This document shows, piece by piece, positions 43,546 to 55,259 of a DNA stretch of 64,000 nucleotides. Within the stretch, counting starts at the first letter, position 1; each line of letters opens with the position of its first letter. The DNA comes from Lasiodiplodia sp. COLG20 (lineage: Eukaryota; Ascomycota; Dothideomycetes; Botryosphaeriales; Botryosphaeriaceae): contig VNWV01000002.1 of assembly GCA_009801085.1 (NCBI GenBank), positions 1,550,001 to 1,614,000 of the forward strand. Direction: 5' to 3'. The notes below the pieces were generated by a model. The model saw nothing but the letters and a program-made list of their open reading frames with translations, was not told where the DNA came from and made no database searches. The position numbers were made by a program, and so were the translations under genes.

Positions 43546-44669
43546 ACGATAGAGCGACACGTCTAAATGCATTTGCATGGGGTGAGGAGGGTTGAGAAAA
43601 TGACGGTTGGGACATGGGAGGACGATTTGGCTGCTGGTTCGGCTTTTTTTTGCTTATTACGATTGCATGAGCGATGAGAGAGCGAGAGATATCTCTGGAA
43701 CGATTCTTTCCCCCCGCCTGATGGGGTCTGTCTCCTTACTGTACTAAGATCTTTGTGCATGATACCATATAACATTTTCCATTGGCGCCGCCTGGCGCTA
43801 AAAGTAACAATTCGTCTGCCCGTTTTCTATTGTGTTGACATGGTGGATTGTCTTATGAGTGACACATGACTAAGCCTACCACGAAGAATAGTGGGGTTTA
43901 GAACAAAGGGTAAGTTTAATTCAGCAGTTTTCTTTGTGAGCACGACACTCGGTTTATGTGGGCAGTGAAAGCTATCATCTGGACGTGAATGCACATTGAT
44001 ATTCACGTCCTGATAATCGCTTCAGCTCCCCATGACATGGATGAAAAACAAATTCACTCGCCACGTCAGTGCATCTCTTTCTTCCATATTGAAATACAAA
44101 CTACGATTACGTAGATTGTTGGTCTGAATGACTTTGAGCTCTTGACTCCTGGATGCTCCGTGAAATCTTCTCGTGGAATACTTGAAGCTTTTCACTAGAT
44201 ACAAACGTGACGGCCATGACCTCGCTTCCCCGCAATCGTTACGCTTGTCTCGGGATTAGCTAGTATGTCCTGCAGGTACGAGGAGTGTCGATATATAAGC
44301 CGCTCAGTCAGCCATTCTGGCATGCTAGTCACTCTCGAAGAGATGATGCTTGGTTAAATGAGAGCCTGAAGGTTTACGTAGGGCAGTCCAAGTCTCCACC
44401 CGTCCTCTGTGGGTAATATAAAGAGGTCGAAGGTTCGAAAACGGGCTAGGGAAGACAAAAAAGACGGTCCCAAGGAGTCTTTCTGAGCTTAACCCGCATG
44501 TAGCGGGGTTCAGTTTTGCCTTTTTCTTTTTCTGTCTCTCACTTTTTTTTTTTTGGCATTACTGTATGGGAGGCAGCTCCAACTGCTCCCCCAATCTCTA
44601 GTTAACAGTTTTCGTATCTATATACTACGAATTAATCATATCAGCCTTGTATCTACATCAAAAAACCGA
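43546..44669. other. Convergent spacer, 1.1 kb
   Basis: 3' flanks of the MARVEL-like gene (+) and the peroxidase (-). It holds a TATATAA at about 44291, a GC hairpin at 44482-44513 and a T12 run at 44543-44554; no established RNA gene is recognised. Confidence 0.45.
44482..44513 (+). other. Stem-loop followed by T-rich tract
   Basis: CTGA...AACCCGC-ATGTA-GCGGGGTT...CAG can fold into a hairpin with one bulge, followed by TTTT and longer T runs. It could be a transcript 3' end signal or the end of a small RNA; a coincidence is equally possible. Confidence 0.3.
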
Positions 44670-46739
44670 TCACCCCTCCTTCACAGCCCCCCACACCCCC
44701 TCATTATCCACCGCCCCCACCGCCTCATTCTTCAAATAACAGTTCCCGCCACTAGTGTTGTCGCCGACGTACGCCACCGCCTCGCAACCTTCTGCACCCA
44801 CGCACGCCGCCAAGCACGCCTCGAAGCTGGCGGCGTAAGTGACGCCGATCTGGCCCGCCTGGTAGTCCTTGCCGCAGTGGATTGTAAAGGCGGTGCCGGA
44901 CGCGGTCCACGTAGCGCCGTCGGCGTCTGGGCAGGCGAGGACGGTGGGCGTGGGGGTGGTGGAGGTGGAGGTGGATGGCGTTGTTGTCGTCGTCGTTGTA
45001 GGGGTTGTGGATGAGGAGGCGGGGGCTGATGTAGATGGTGCTGCGGTACTGCTGGACGAGGGCGGCGCGCCGGTCGATGACGGCGGGTCCGGGCTGAGGT
45101 CGGCGCAGGTGTCGGACAGGTCCGCGGAGCTCTTGAAGCTGTCGGCCGCGCCGCTGGCTAGCTTGACGTCGAAGCGGGTGGAGTCGAGCTGGGCGGTCGT
45201 CAGGGTGTAGCTGGCTGAGTAGAGGTCGTACGGGCCGACGGATGAGCCTTTCGTCATTGAGACGGTGGACGCGGTGAGGACAGGCAAGACGGAGCGCGAG
45301 TTGGGGACGCCGTAGGTGACATTGAGCGTTGGTGCCGCGGAGGCAGTGCTGCGGACGGCGGCTGTTATGGTCATTTCCGTGCCGCTTAGGCAGCTCTGCG
45401 GGCTTTGGAAGATGATGTTGTCTTGGAGGGGGAAGCCGCTGCCGTTATTGTCGTGGAGTTCGGTCTCGCCAGATGTCAGGGTGATGAGGACGTTGAAGGT
45501 TGATATCGAGGAGTCTGAGGGGATTGTTGCGGAGACGCCGTAGAACTACTTGCACATCAGTATGATTCTAGGCTGAAAAAAGGGGGAGAAGCTGCTGCAA
45601 ACGAAGCATACCTCGAAAGTGTCGTCGAAACCAGCCGCGGATCCTGACGACTCAGTGTCCAGAGTTCCACCGTCGCCTCCCTCCCGGTCCTTATACACCA
45701 ATTGAACTTTCTCAATCTGACTGGCAGCGCGCTCCGTCGTCCTGACACGGATATCGCCCGTCACTTTAATAGACTCACCTCCATCCAGCAAAGTCAACTG
45801 CATGTCGCTCGGCTTGACATCATACACAGCAATCGGATCACCAAGCGTCACCCCACTCGGCACCACCTCAATCATCTTCTGCAGCACCGTCGCACACACA
45901 CTGCTAAACGTCTCCGGATCCGCCATCGCCCTGACCGTCGCATTCCCATCCGCCGCGAAGACCCTGGCATCCGAATTCCTCCCATTCGTCGTCGACCTCC
46001 CCACCACCAGCGCATTCTGCGTCGTATTCGCCAGGTACTCCGTCACGACCTTATTATCAAACGCATCCGTCGTATCGAACTTAACCACATCATCCGCCAC
46101 GCTCCCGGCCGGCACGATCTCCGGATTCGCATCCGCATGCACCCCGCCCAACGTATGCCCGCACGCCACTAGCTGAATCATCTCCGTCGTGCTAAACCCC
46201 GTCCGCAAAAACTGATTCTGAAACGTCCCCACCGAGTTCTGCGGCAGCGGCACGCCCTGCGGGCCCGCCGCCCGCGCATCCACCCTCCCCGTCCGCACGG
46301 CTACCACGGGCCCCCCGCACGCCCTGACCGCCGCGTACACCCCCAGCGCGATCAGATCCGCCATCGACGAGCGGCTGCTCAGGAACGGCGCGTACGCCGC
46401 GAGGGTCGTGTTGAAGGCTGGTCCGAGGTTCTCGCCCGACCGCGTCTCGTACGCGATCGACGCGTCGAGCCCGCCGACGCCTGTGTACACGCTGCCCGGC
46501 GCCATGTCGTGGAAGGCCGTCCGGATCCACTCGGCGGCTTGCACGCGGCCGGCGTCGCCGGTGGAGGAGGCGCCGCAGGGCGTGATGGGCGCGGGGAAGG
46601 CACGCGAGCGGTGGCCGCTGGTTAGGAACATGATGTCTTCGAGTTCGTCTTGGGGGGAGGGCCATGTTGGGGCTGCGAGGGCCGTGGTGGTGAGGAGGGT
46701 GACCCAGGCGAGGGACAGGTAGGGGTGTTTTTTTGCCAT
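44670..46739 (-). CDS. Secreted haem peroxidase with C-terminal PAN-like domain, 667 aa
   Basis: Exons: 46739-45612 and 45545-44670 (2004 nt); the intron 45546-45611 is phase 0. A signal peptide opens the protein (LAWVTLLTTTALAAP). The first 300 residues are a plant/fungal-type haem peroxidase: distal Arg73-His77 in EWIRTAFHDMAPG, and proximal His195 in LVACGHTLGGVHAD. A beta-rich region (residues about 300-500) follows, then a long Thr/Ser/Pro linker (45090-44950) and a Cys-rich tail of about 85 residues (CPDADGATW, TIHCGKDY, FEACLAACVGAEGCEAVAY, NCYLK) like a PAN/apple carbohydrate- or protein-binding module. Likely an extracellular or wall-bound peroxidase; its substrate (lignin-like phenolics or other) is not decided. 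Asn-x-Ser/Thr sites are frequent, as expected for secretion. Confidence 0.88.
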
Positions 46740-47722
46740 GGGAGCCGGGCAATTGGAGGAGAAGGGTACGAGGGAAACGACAGGATGGAATCACGGCCAG
46801 TGAGCGGCGCGGAGCAGCAGGAGAACGACAGAGAAGAAGGGAAAAGAGGCGGGCAGCGCACGATAATGCATGGTGGGAGGGATTATTTCGTGGACTTTGC
46901 GAGCATATATTACAATAAAATCCTACCTCGTATGTCCGCTCCTTCGTGGCGGGATCTAGATATGCATGTCCGGCAAACCGACTTGTTGCGTGCAGCAGGG
47001 GGATCGGGATGTGCAGGGTACGGCAAGCCACAACGGGCCCGTTTCTGCTCAAGAGGTGCGAGAGGGTTGCGGGCCACACGGCTCGACCTCTCCTAATCGG
47101 GAAGGACGGCCTAAGAATAATGTCTTGGCTTGCATTGGAATCGATAAAGCGCGAGGCTAGACGAGCCAAGCACCTCGTATGCGCCTCTTCGCCAGAAAAT
47201 CAGCCGCGTTCCCTGCGATCCCACGTGGATTGTAAAAGAGAATACAAGAGGCAGAAGATGATGAAAAGTTTGGGTTCGGGAGGCAAGAGAAAGCATCCCT
47301 CAAGCTACTAAGCTTAAACATGTAAGAGTGGAGATCCTGACAAGGTTCCGTTGCCAATTTGTTTTTGCGAGGGGCCTGGGTCCTGCAGAAAAAAGTCGAT
47401 AAGCCGTGCGGCGTGGCAGCCTGGCCCCCAGGCGGACTGCCCCCGCTGAACCAATCAATACCATCCGTTTACCAAGATGCTGACCTCCGGATGTGCCCTC
47501 AGGGTTCACCAAAAGGAAATGCCGATAAGCCGGCCGCATAAGGCTGAGGCTCTGGCGTGATGTGTCGGCACTTTCGCCCAAGGAAAAATAAAGGAAATGC
47601 CGAGTTCCATGCAATTCATCATTCCTCGACCCTCGGTCCTTTGCTTGCGAATACTCGTTATCTCCGCTGCTGGAAACGCCACACCGAGCTGTAGACGAAC
47701 GCCATGCGGGGCCCCCTGCCAA
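46740..47722. other. Spacer, 1 kb
   Basis: Peroxidase promoter side and 3' flank of the hypothetical gene. No gene recognised. Confidence 0.5.
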
Positions 47723-49317
47723 TCACTCCAGCAGCGTCGTCCACGAACGCACCGCATCGTTTGCTGATTTCGGCATGTTGCGAATGCATTCGGGTAGCCC
47801 CCACGGCATCTGCGCTGCCGAATGCGATGCTTCTTTGGCAAGCGAGGGGCTTTGCCCTTTTGAGGATCCCTCGCCGACCACGCAGAAGCTGGAAGCAGAC
47901 TCGTGGGACGAGCACGAGTGGCAGGACGACGAATCGTCATCTTCCGTGTAGATGGTCGTGAAGGAAAGATTGGGTGGCGCACTGGGCGCCGGAGTGAGCA
48001 ATCTGGCGGGCGGCGTCGAATCTTCTCCGGGCACCGTGGCCGTGTTGTTCGATACGCCTTCAGGAATCTCGAACACTCGCTTCTCGTTGAAATGCTCCTG
48101 CTTTGCCTGCGCGTCTGGCTGTGCGGCTTCCTTCGAATGCGAATGTGCAGAATGCGCGCCGCAGCTCGGAAAAGGACACTGATCACCCTCGTGCAGCTCG
48201 GCAATTGTGAAGGTTTCCTTTTTGGGCTTCATGATGGGTCCCAGCAAGAGCCAGTCTTTCCACGAGTACTTTGCGCGACGGAGGTAAGCCTTCACCGGTG
48301 CGATCTGGAATGATTGTCTCCTGGATGAAGGGGGCTCCTGCTCTCTTTCGCCAAGAATCAGACTGTCAAGTGCTTTTCTCATCTGCGCGTACTCCGCGGC
48401 AAAATCCTGTGGCGACCCAGAATCTCCCGACCTCTGGACTACTTTCAGCTGCTGCAGTAACTCTTCGAGATAGATGATGCACTTGTCAAGTTCCGACGAA
48501 GACCGTGGAATCACGTTCTCGTCTTCTGTTGGGACTGGAGACATGGGTCTTCCCTCCTTCAGTGTGTCCAAATCGGGTCGCCAGTTCATCGAATCCGAAG
48601 GGTGTTCTGTGTGGGGAAGACAGATCTCGACAGTCTCCATGGTCAAGCGGGCGTCGCGGGAAGCTCTAGTTGCACTTCCCAAGTCTATGAAGGAAGTGAC
48701 TCGTCTGTGCTCGGACAATTCCAGTCAGCCTCCTCTCAATCAGCACCTGTGGAATTCGTCACTTACCGTTGCACCGGCGAATAGTTGGACAAGTCACCAA
48801 CCAAAACCTTTTCGTATTCTACGACGCATGCAGCAACGTCATCCAGGCGATGCTGAATTCCCCGGAGATCTCGCGCATCCGGCGTTCCTGAGCCGCATTG
48901 CGAAGCCTTCTCAAGAACCGAGCGGAGCAGTACCAGCGCACTGTGCAAGCAATCGACCTTGGCGCAAATCTCCTCGACGCTCATATGTCGGAATGGCCAC
49001 GGAGGCTTCTCGTCTTTCGCTCGTTCCAGGCAAGTGTTTAGCTCGGAATACAGACTCCAGCAAGCTTCGACCAGCTCCTTCGTCGTGGCGAAAGCTTCGT
49101 TCTTCCAGAGCGTCCGCGTTGATGGGTTCGAAAAGAAGTCGTTCAATGCGTTGATGGCGAAGGCCACAAAGGCGGTTTTCTCCCAGATGTGCATGACGAG
49201 CTTGTCCTTGAGGCTGTTGTCATCGTCGCTGCAGTAGCTGTACCAGCCATTGACGACGGCAATGCTCATGTCGGCCACCTGCTTCGCCGATACATCATTG
49301 TCGAGGCGGAGAGGCAT
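47723..49317 (-). CDS. Hypothetical fungal protein, 510 aa, two exons
   Basis: Not recognised. Exons: 49317-48767 and 48704-47723 (1533 nt); the 62-bp intron joins SPVQR to VTSFIDLGSA in frame. The N-terminal 180 residues are helical and Cys-containing (AVVNGWYSYCSDDDNSLKD, IWEKTAFVAFAINALNDFF, LVEACWSLYSELNTCLERA), resembling the helical N-terminal bundles of fungal signalling proteins. The middle has a helix starting SSSELDKCIIYLEELLQQLK, then a basic-aromatic patch (AYLRRAKYSWKDWLLLGP). The C-terminal 150 residues are Ser/Pro-rich with a CHSCSSHESASSFC cluster and look disordered. No signal peptide or TM helix. It is a real gene by length, codon pattern and splice. Confidence 0.7.
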
Positions 49318-49778
49318 GGTCGGACGTCGTTGGTCGAAAAGTCTGAGAAACCTGTCTGTGAAGGGGCACTGAGTCGAGGCTTGCAGGCCGAATTAAGTCT
49401 CGATCGGATTCAGGGGAGCTGAAAAAAAAGTGACGCCGACGACTGCAAGGGTCGCTCAATTTCCTACACGCAGCTTCGCCTGTCTCAGCCCTGAGGTCTC
49501 ACGCCGTATGCGAGGTTGGCTGAGGGTGGAGTGCCTTGTGCGACGAACGGATGTTGTGCGACCAGCGCGAAAGGAACACTTCATTTCTTCCCTTGCTGGA
49601 CTGACCACCCGCATTTAATTAAGAACTACTTCACCCACATCTTCAAGGCGACACACATGGGACGAAAAAAGAAAACATGCTCTCGAAAAAAAAAAAAAAG
49701 AAAGTTCACAAATGAGACCGTCGTGCAGAGACAAGATACCCCGGACTATTTTCGCCAAACCCTTGCTCCCTCCCGCTC
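49318..49778. other. Spacer with A14 run
   Basis: Promoter of the hypothetical gene and 3' flank of the PTH11-like gene. A14 at 49686-49699; no gene. Confidence 0.6.
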
Positions 49779-51146
49779 TCAATCCCTGAGCCCCCACGAG
49801 TTCCCCATTTCCACATCCGTCCGCTCGCCCTGCTTCCGCTGCTCGCTCTTGATCTCGACCTCGACCTCGACCACCACCCGGTCCGCGTGATCCTTGGCCA
49901 TGTTCCGCATGATGTACTCCTCGCTCCCGGTATCATTCATACTCTCATCCTCATGATTGTGATGCTTCCCGCCCGCTCCGAACAACCCCGCCACCCCAGA
50001 ACTGCCTTCCGCACGACTCCTGCTATACCTGTGCTTGCTGCGCTGCCCGTACGCGCCCGACAGCGACGACGGATCACCACCGCCCCCGGTAATCGTCGTC
50101 GCCTCGCCGCGCGTGCTCGCCTTCCACGGCTCGATGCTCCAGAACCTCCTCAGAAACAGCGGGCGCAGCATCGGCGCGTTGACGCACACCAGCGCAACAA
50201 TGGTCTCGCGCACGCCCCACAGATTAATCGTCGTCGTGCTCGGATTGCTCCCCAGCGTGATAACGATCCTGATGACCGCAGCCGCGATGACAAACACGCC
50301 GGTCAGCAAAAACGCCGCGATGATCAGCTTCTGCCGCCCCGGCACCTGCAGCCGCCAGAGCAGGGGGAGCGGGACGGACAGCAGCGCCAGGTCCGTCGCG
50401 ATGTTGAAGGACGTGACGACGCCGATGTTTTGCGGCCGGAAGGTGCATTGCAGGCCCGGCGACGGGTGCACCTGCCAGTTGTGGTTGAAGGGGCGGCAGC
50501 CCAGGAAGATGGTGAGGAGGACCCCGAGGTAGGTGAGGAGGCAGGCGGCGCTGAGGTAGTGGACTAGCCGTTGCTGCCAGAGGCCGAAGGTGAGGCGGCG
50601 GCTGTGTGGACGTGGTCAGAGGTGGAGAGAAGGAGGGGGATAGGGGCGGGCCTCGGCGTACTAGAAGAAGAGCATTGTTCCTTTCATGGACCAGATGAGG
50701 GCCGAGTAGGAGAACCAGGCCACGAGCTCGTACTTGGATCCCTTGGAGACGTCGTGGAGCTGGGAGCTCGTCATCGCCCGGAACTGCTCTTCGGTGAAGT
50801 CGACATTGGTGCCGTAGTGGTCTGTTGGATGGGGGTCCTCGTCAGCGATGCGTCAAAGGGATTGTGGGATCTGGGTAAGTGTTTTGGTGGTGCTTACAAG
50901 CTTTGTCGACAACAACCGCGTCTACGGTGTAGAAGACCCATGCGGATATGGCAAAGTAGTCATCGCCTGACAGGTTCATGATGCCTACCGTGCGCAGGCG
51001 AACGATGAATCGCATGGCGAATATGATGCATCCAAAGACGTACAGGCCCCATATTTCCGGTAAGAACTGACAAAGTTCAGCAGGAAACTCAATCTCGAGC
51101 TTCTGGATAGGTTACTTACCTGTGGTATGTTTTCAGCCGCACCCAT
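49779..51146 (-). CDS. Fungal rhodopsin-fold / PTH11-like integral membrane protein, 392 aa
   Basis: Seven-TM protein of the fungal Rhodopsin_fung domain, the family of PTH11-type receptors and SAT4-like proteins. Exons: 51146-51120, 51066-50898, 50821-50662, 50601-49779 (1179 nt). Family blocks: IVRLRTVGIMNLSGDDYFAI (TM1/TM2), the extracellular HYGTNVDFT loop, SKYELVAWFSYSALIWSMKG, GLWQQRLVHYLSAACLLTYL, GCRPFNHNWQVHPSPGLQC (conserved Cys pair), IATDLALLSVPLPLLWRLQV, KLIIAAFLLTGVFVIAAAVIR and the WGVRETIVALVCVNAPMLRPL end block. The tail is basic then acidic (RVVVEVEVEIKSEQRKQGER). Only nine codons precede the first intron. The N-terminal CFEM domain of true PTH11 is absent. Ligand unknown. 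Confidence 0.9.
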
Positions 51147-52807
51147 CCTGCACTCTCATCCAGAAGCTAATCTCGAAGTTTCCGCAGGAGCTTCTTAACC
51201 ACGAGTCGATCTTGAAGGAAGGGAGAAAAAGAAAAGAGGCAGCAGCAGGAGAATATGCGGAGGATCTGCCGCCAGGTACACTTCTCAAGTACTAGTGACA
51301 GGAGGGTCGCTAATCGCAGCCCATAATTGGGGCCGCGGCAGCTCTGCCGCATCATCAGTTCATTATCCTTTCAGCTACGCCCTCACGACTCGGACGCATC
51401 CGTGAGGCGCATCCTTGATATGGGCCTGACGAGGAGGATATCTACCAATCAGGCGAGCTTGCGCTTCTTGCGGCGTCAGCGTTGGGCCTCACGCCTTAGT
51501 TCCCGCGTGGTCACCACCCGGCTGTGCAGCCAATGGGAACGGGTGCCAGGCGTCGGGTTTGTGCGGGGTGGCGGGCAGTAGTAGCAGCGCCACGCCCGTC
51601 ACTAGATCGACACAGGTTACCCGGATTTACTTCCGCCAGAAGATGAAACCGAATCGTCACCAGGCTAGTCCTGGACGCCACGGGCTCTGTTATCGTCGCC
51701 GTAGGCCGGAGACAGCATGGGCGCAGTTTGACCATGGTTTCCGGCCCAGGGCGTGCATCGGCAAGTGCGGAATGGCCTGATTTTAATGCGAACCCTCTTG
51801 TCTGAAGGGCGTATCCTGGCTGCCCGCTTGCGCCGAATGCAGGAACGAGTGCTAGAATCCATGCAGGGGCAAAAGTCTAAAACACCTAAACACGGCTGAC
51901 GATGTGGCCGAAGACGATCTTCATTGTGGAGACGCGGCAGATGACTGTCGAGCAGTCACAGACAGGCGGCACGGCACTTGAAAGCTGACAAGGCACGCAG
52001 AGTCAACACCAAGCCGGGTAATTACATGAATCGGAAGCCATTGAAGGATTGGTTTCCTGGTCAGAAAAGTCTCTAGATGTCTTCTGCTAATGCGCCTTAG
52101 CTCAGTGGCTGGAGGAGTATGCCGATCGGTGCGTGCAAAGCCGTCATTTCACCCTCTCTACTTGCTGTGCATCTTTTGGTCTCTTCTCTGAGATAGCAGT
52201 CGCACCAAAATAGTACATGTTTGGAGCTTCCCGCGTCTAGTGCAAGGCGGTGCAGCGGCTCGAAAGGCTGATGACGGCCCGAGTGTAAGCTACAGCGGGC
52301 ACTACTGGCGCCTGTCACCTCGCCGCACCAACGGGGATGATGACAGTAGTGCTACCGGAATACGATCTTGCATCATTCGTATCCGTGATGCGCTCAAGGG
52401 TCCAGTAAAAGACCAATGAAAGAGTGCAGGTGGCAGCTGGAGCCTGCTGAGGGGCACGGTCGACGGATGTAATATACACAAGTAACACTGAAATCTTAAA
52501 CCTGTTCTGCAAGTGGAACATACAATCTGAAGAAATCGATTCCACGACTGCCTGTTTCTTGAGGCATCATTGGCTGCAAGCGTCTCTTCCCGGGCGCCAC
52601 CGAGATTACACCGCGTGTGGTCACAAATTCATTGGCGACCCCGATCAACAACAACCGTGTCCCCGTACCCATCCCCGCAACCCATCAACTCCCCCACAAA
52701 CGTTGTTCCAGCCGCTTCCGACTTACTCGTGCAATCGCTCGTCCACCCCATGTACAAGGTTTTGCATGAACGCCTTATGCAAGGGGGCCCGACCGCACTG
52801 CCGCGTG
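51147..52807. other. Gene-free spacer, 1.7 kb
   Basis: Upstream of the PTH11-like gene, running up to the decayed region. Frames are short and motif-free. A GCGCCTTAGCTCAGTGGC string at 52091 mimics a tRNA A box but no B box follows. Confidence 0.45.
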
Positions 52808-52812
52808 TAAAA

Positions 52813-53375
52813 CTCTGTTAGCGAGCCACAGCAAAAAAATGTTACTCACCACCAATTGCGCGCAAAACCGTCCTTCCCACCCACACAACCTGTTTGTGCA
52901 ACCGCTCCGCTGCCTATATTCCTTCCGGATTAGGTCATCTTCGGGGATTCGGCCTCAAAATGCCTCCGAACCCCACCACGAAGCGCGTGCAGAGGACGTC
53001 CAAGGCCTCTGCTACCCCGGAGACTCCTCGCAATAGCTGGAGCTGATAACACCCAATCAACCAGAGCCAATGACCTCCCGTAATCAGCTGGAAACCGGAG
53101 ACCGCGCCTTTAGTTGAAGCTGATCACCTGGAGCAGCCGATGACTTCCCGAATCAGCCGGAGCCTCAAAATTCGTCACGCAAGCCACCGGAGATGTTGGT
53201 GAGCTATTTATCGCCGCTGCTGGGTCTTGGGGTAATCGGCATGCCGAACAGCAACCCAACACGAAGCCCAACTGCCGGACCCACAAGCGACTGAGGCTTC
53301 TGGGGGCGATTCTGGACCGATCCTTCTACCAAATACGCCGCAGAACCTTGCCGGTGGCCCATCGTGCTTACTGCT
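52813..53375 (+). repeat. Diverged duplicate module, copy A
   Basis: Aligns with copy B (55260-55815): both start at GTTAGCGAGCCAC, both contain a short ATG frame with the same start (MPPNPTTKRVQRTSKAS here at 52961, MPPKATKKRTQKASKAS there), and both end in a matching block (CCAAATACGCCGCAGAACC here, CCAGATACGCAGCAGAACG there). By eye about 60-70% identical in the matching blocks. Copy A's frame stops after 28 codons. Confidence 0.75.
53038..53165 (+). repeat. Imperfect direct repeat within copy A
   Basis: Two related units, around 53038-53094 and 53114-53163, share AGCTGAT-x-AC, CCGATGAC/CCAATGAC-CTCCCG and AATCAGC-GGA blocks. This stretch is an insertion relative to copy B. Confidence 0.6.
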
Positions 53376-53949
53376 GCAGTGCCTGGGCCATTGCCACAGT
53401 TGCTGGACGAGGTCTGGGCCCTCACTTGTAAGCCTCCTCCAGGCGCGGCAGCGAGCGAGGCCATCGATCTAGATTCCCCGGCGCCTGCTCCTGGTGATAG
53501 CCTCCGCAGCATTCTGCCTCCGCCTGTCTTCAGTGAGGACCAGCCGCCTGAGAAGCCCCTCAGGCGGTATCTTCGGTATTCGCCTGCTGGCCCTGGTGTT
53601 GTTGATCCGCTTGAAATATGGTATCTGCTCAAGATCTTTTCCCGGATGGATAACCGCGCGTTCTATACGAGTACACATGTAGGCGTCTCTTGCGGCTTTG
53701 TTCTGCCAGTGGATGTGCATTTCAACACTCGAGTCAGTCTTCTTTTAGCAGCTACAGAGCAAGAGTACTTCTTCGAGCATGTCCTGAGGGATGAGAAGGA
53801 TTCGAAACTGGAGGCTGAGGCCTCGCCCATTTCTTAAACCCGTTCAGTCTACTACGCCGTTGATCCATATCCAAATGGATTCAATTAACTTTAGCAATAA
53901 ACTGGATTCTATCCCAGGAGATAGATGCATTTACCCACATCCGGGATCA

Positions 53950-55070
53950 TTTCACGAAGTACACAATCAATGCCGATCAGTTCGCTGCCCTGGTAAGCGA
54001 CGACCCGGGCAGTGGCAAATCGATCGGCATGGTACTCCACTCCCTACACTCGTGCCGCAAAGCCAAGGTGGCCAAGGGCCCTGACCGTCCTATCGTGCTC
54101 ATCGTGGAGCCTCGCCTCATGGACAGCTTCATCAACGACTGGATAAACTACTTTTCCGAGTCCGGTCTCGTTATCCGCAAATTCCACGGTTACAAGGCGG
54201 GGAGAGCAAACGACGCAAGCCGAAAGTACTAGATGTCGACCATACAGCTCGTGATCGGCCCCTGTCTGATGTGGAACTCCAAGGAAAGACCCAGATGGCC
54301 TCCACTTCGAGAACCCGGCAACGGCAATGACCGTCATCTTGACCACATACTCGACGTAGACGAACCGGGTCCTATTCAACATCTTGAAGTCGAAGGATGA
54401 GATTGCGAAGCGGACACGGAAGATGTACAGCTTAGAGCAAGAGCGCCAGTCGAAAGCGGCGAAGGTGAAAGCGGAGGTAGAGGGGAAGATGATGAGAAGA
54501 TAACGTCCATACCCGGTCTCCATACTCTGTCGATTAAGGTCCTGGTGTAGTTTGTGTGCTAACTGTTGATGTCGATAGGACGGTGATGAAACCGATACGA
54601 CCAAGATCGCCGATGCTCTGGGATCGTGTAAAATCCCGGGGGCTGTCATGAAAAGTGCCGAATTCGTATGTTCATCTCGTAGTTCCATTTAGAGTGCAGC
54701 CACTGACCGTGTTTCGTGCAGAAACAATTGCCATACCCGACGAAGCTCCTAATCGGCAAGTGTACGCGACGGCACATTCAAAGTCGACAAAGAGGTTAGG
54801 AGGGCTCGGCGAAGACGAGTTCGACCACCAAATCCGCATGATGATCTTGGATGAGGCCCATACCATTAAGAACACCGAATGCACACTGTTCCGGTCTGTC
54901 AACATCAAAGGGGTTAGCTTCTAGGCGGCGGCCACAGCCACGCCCATCGCCAATCGCGTCGAAGACGTGTACGCTCCCCTCTCCCTCGCCGCGACGCCAG
55001 CAGCGGTAGAGAAGCGCGACCTTCCGCTCGGACGTACATCAAGAAAGTGTTTCGCTTCTCCGTCTTCAGA
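53950..55070 (+). pseudogene. SNF2-family ATPase fragments with nonsense codons
   Basis: Recognisable helicase-superfamily-2 motifs occur in order but in broken frames: motif I region VSDDPGSGKSIGMVLHSLH (about 53991-54047), PIVLIVEPRLMDSFINDW (motif Ia), VILTTYST followed by a TAG at 54357, then ILDEAHTIKNTECTLFRSV (motif II, DEAH, near 54843-54900), a TAG at 54922, and ATPIANRVEDVY (motif III). The spacing of motif II to III fits an SNF2 N-terminal lobe. The C-terminal helicase lobe is not found. Function lost on this reading; an intact relative would be a chromatin-remodelling or DNA-repair type ATPase. Confidence 0.7.
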
Positions 55071-55259
55071 CGGGCTCTCGACACGAAGATCGACATTGGC
55101 GCCTACGGCACTTGGTGTGCTGCGGACGAAGTTGCACCCTACCGCGCCTACACCATAGAGATTTCCGGGACCGCCCAAAGCCAGGAGATGTACGGCCTGG
55201 TCGCTCGAGCCCACCGGGCGAACCTTGCAGGCCCTCCAAAGATAATACTACAGCGTAAC

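Noticed and set aside
52091..52170. tRNA-like string GCGCCTTAGCTCAGTGGC
   Set aside because: It has an A-box look only; no B box, anticodon arm or closing acceptor stem follows.
54044..54688. 214-codon open frame on the minus strand
   Set aside because: The opposite strand carries consecutive SNF2 motifs here; the minus frame has none.
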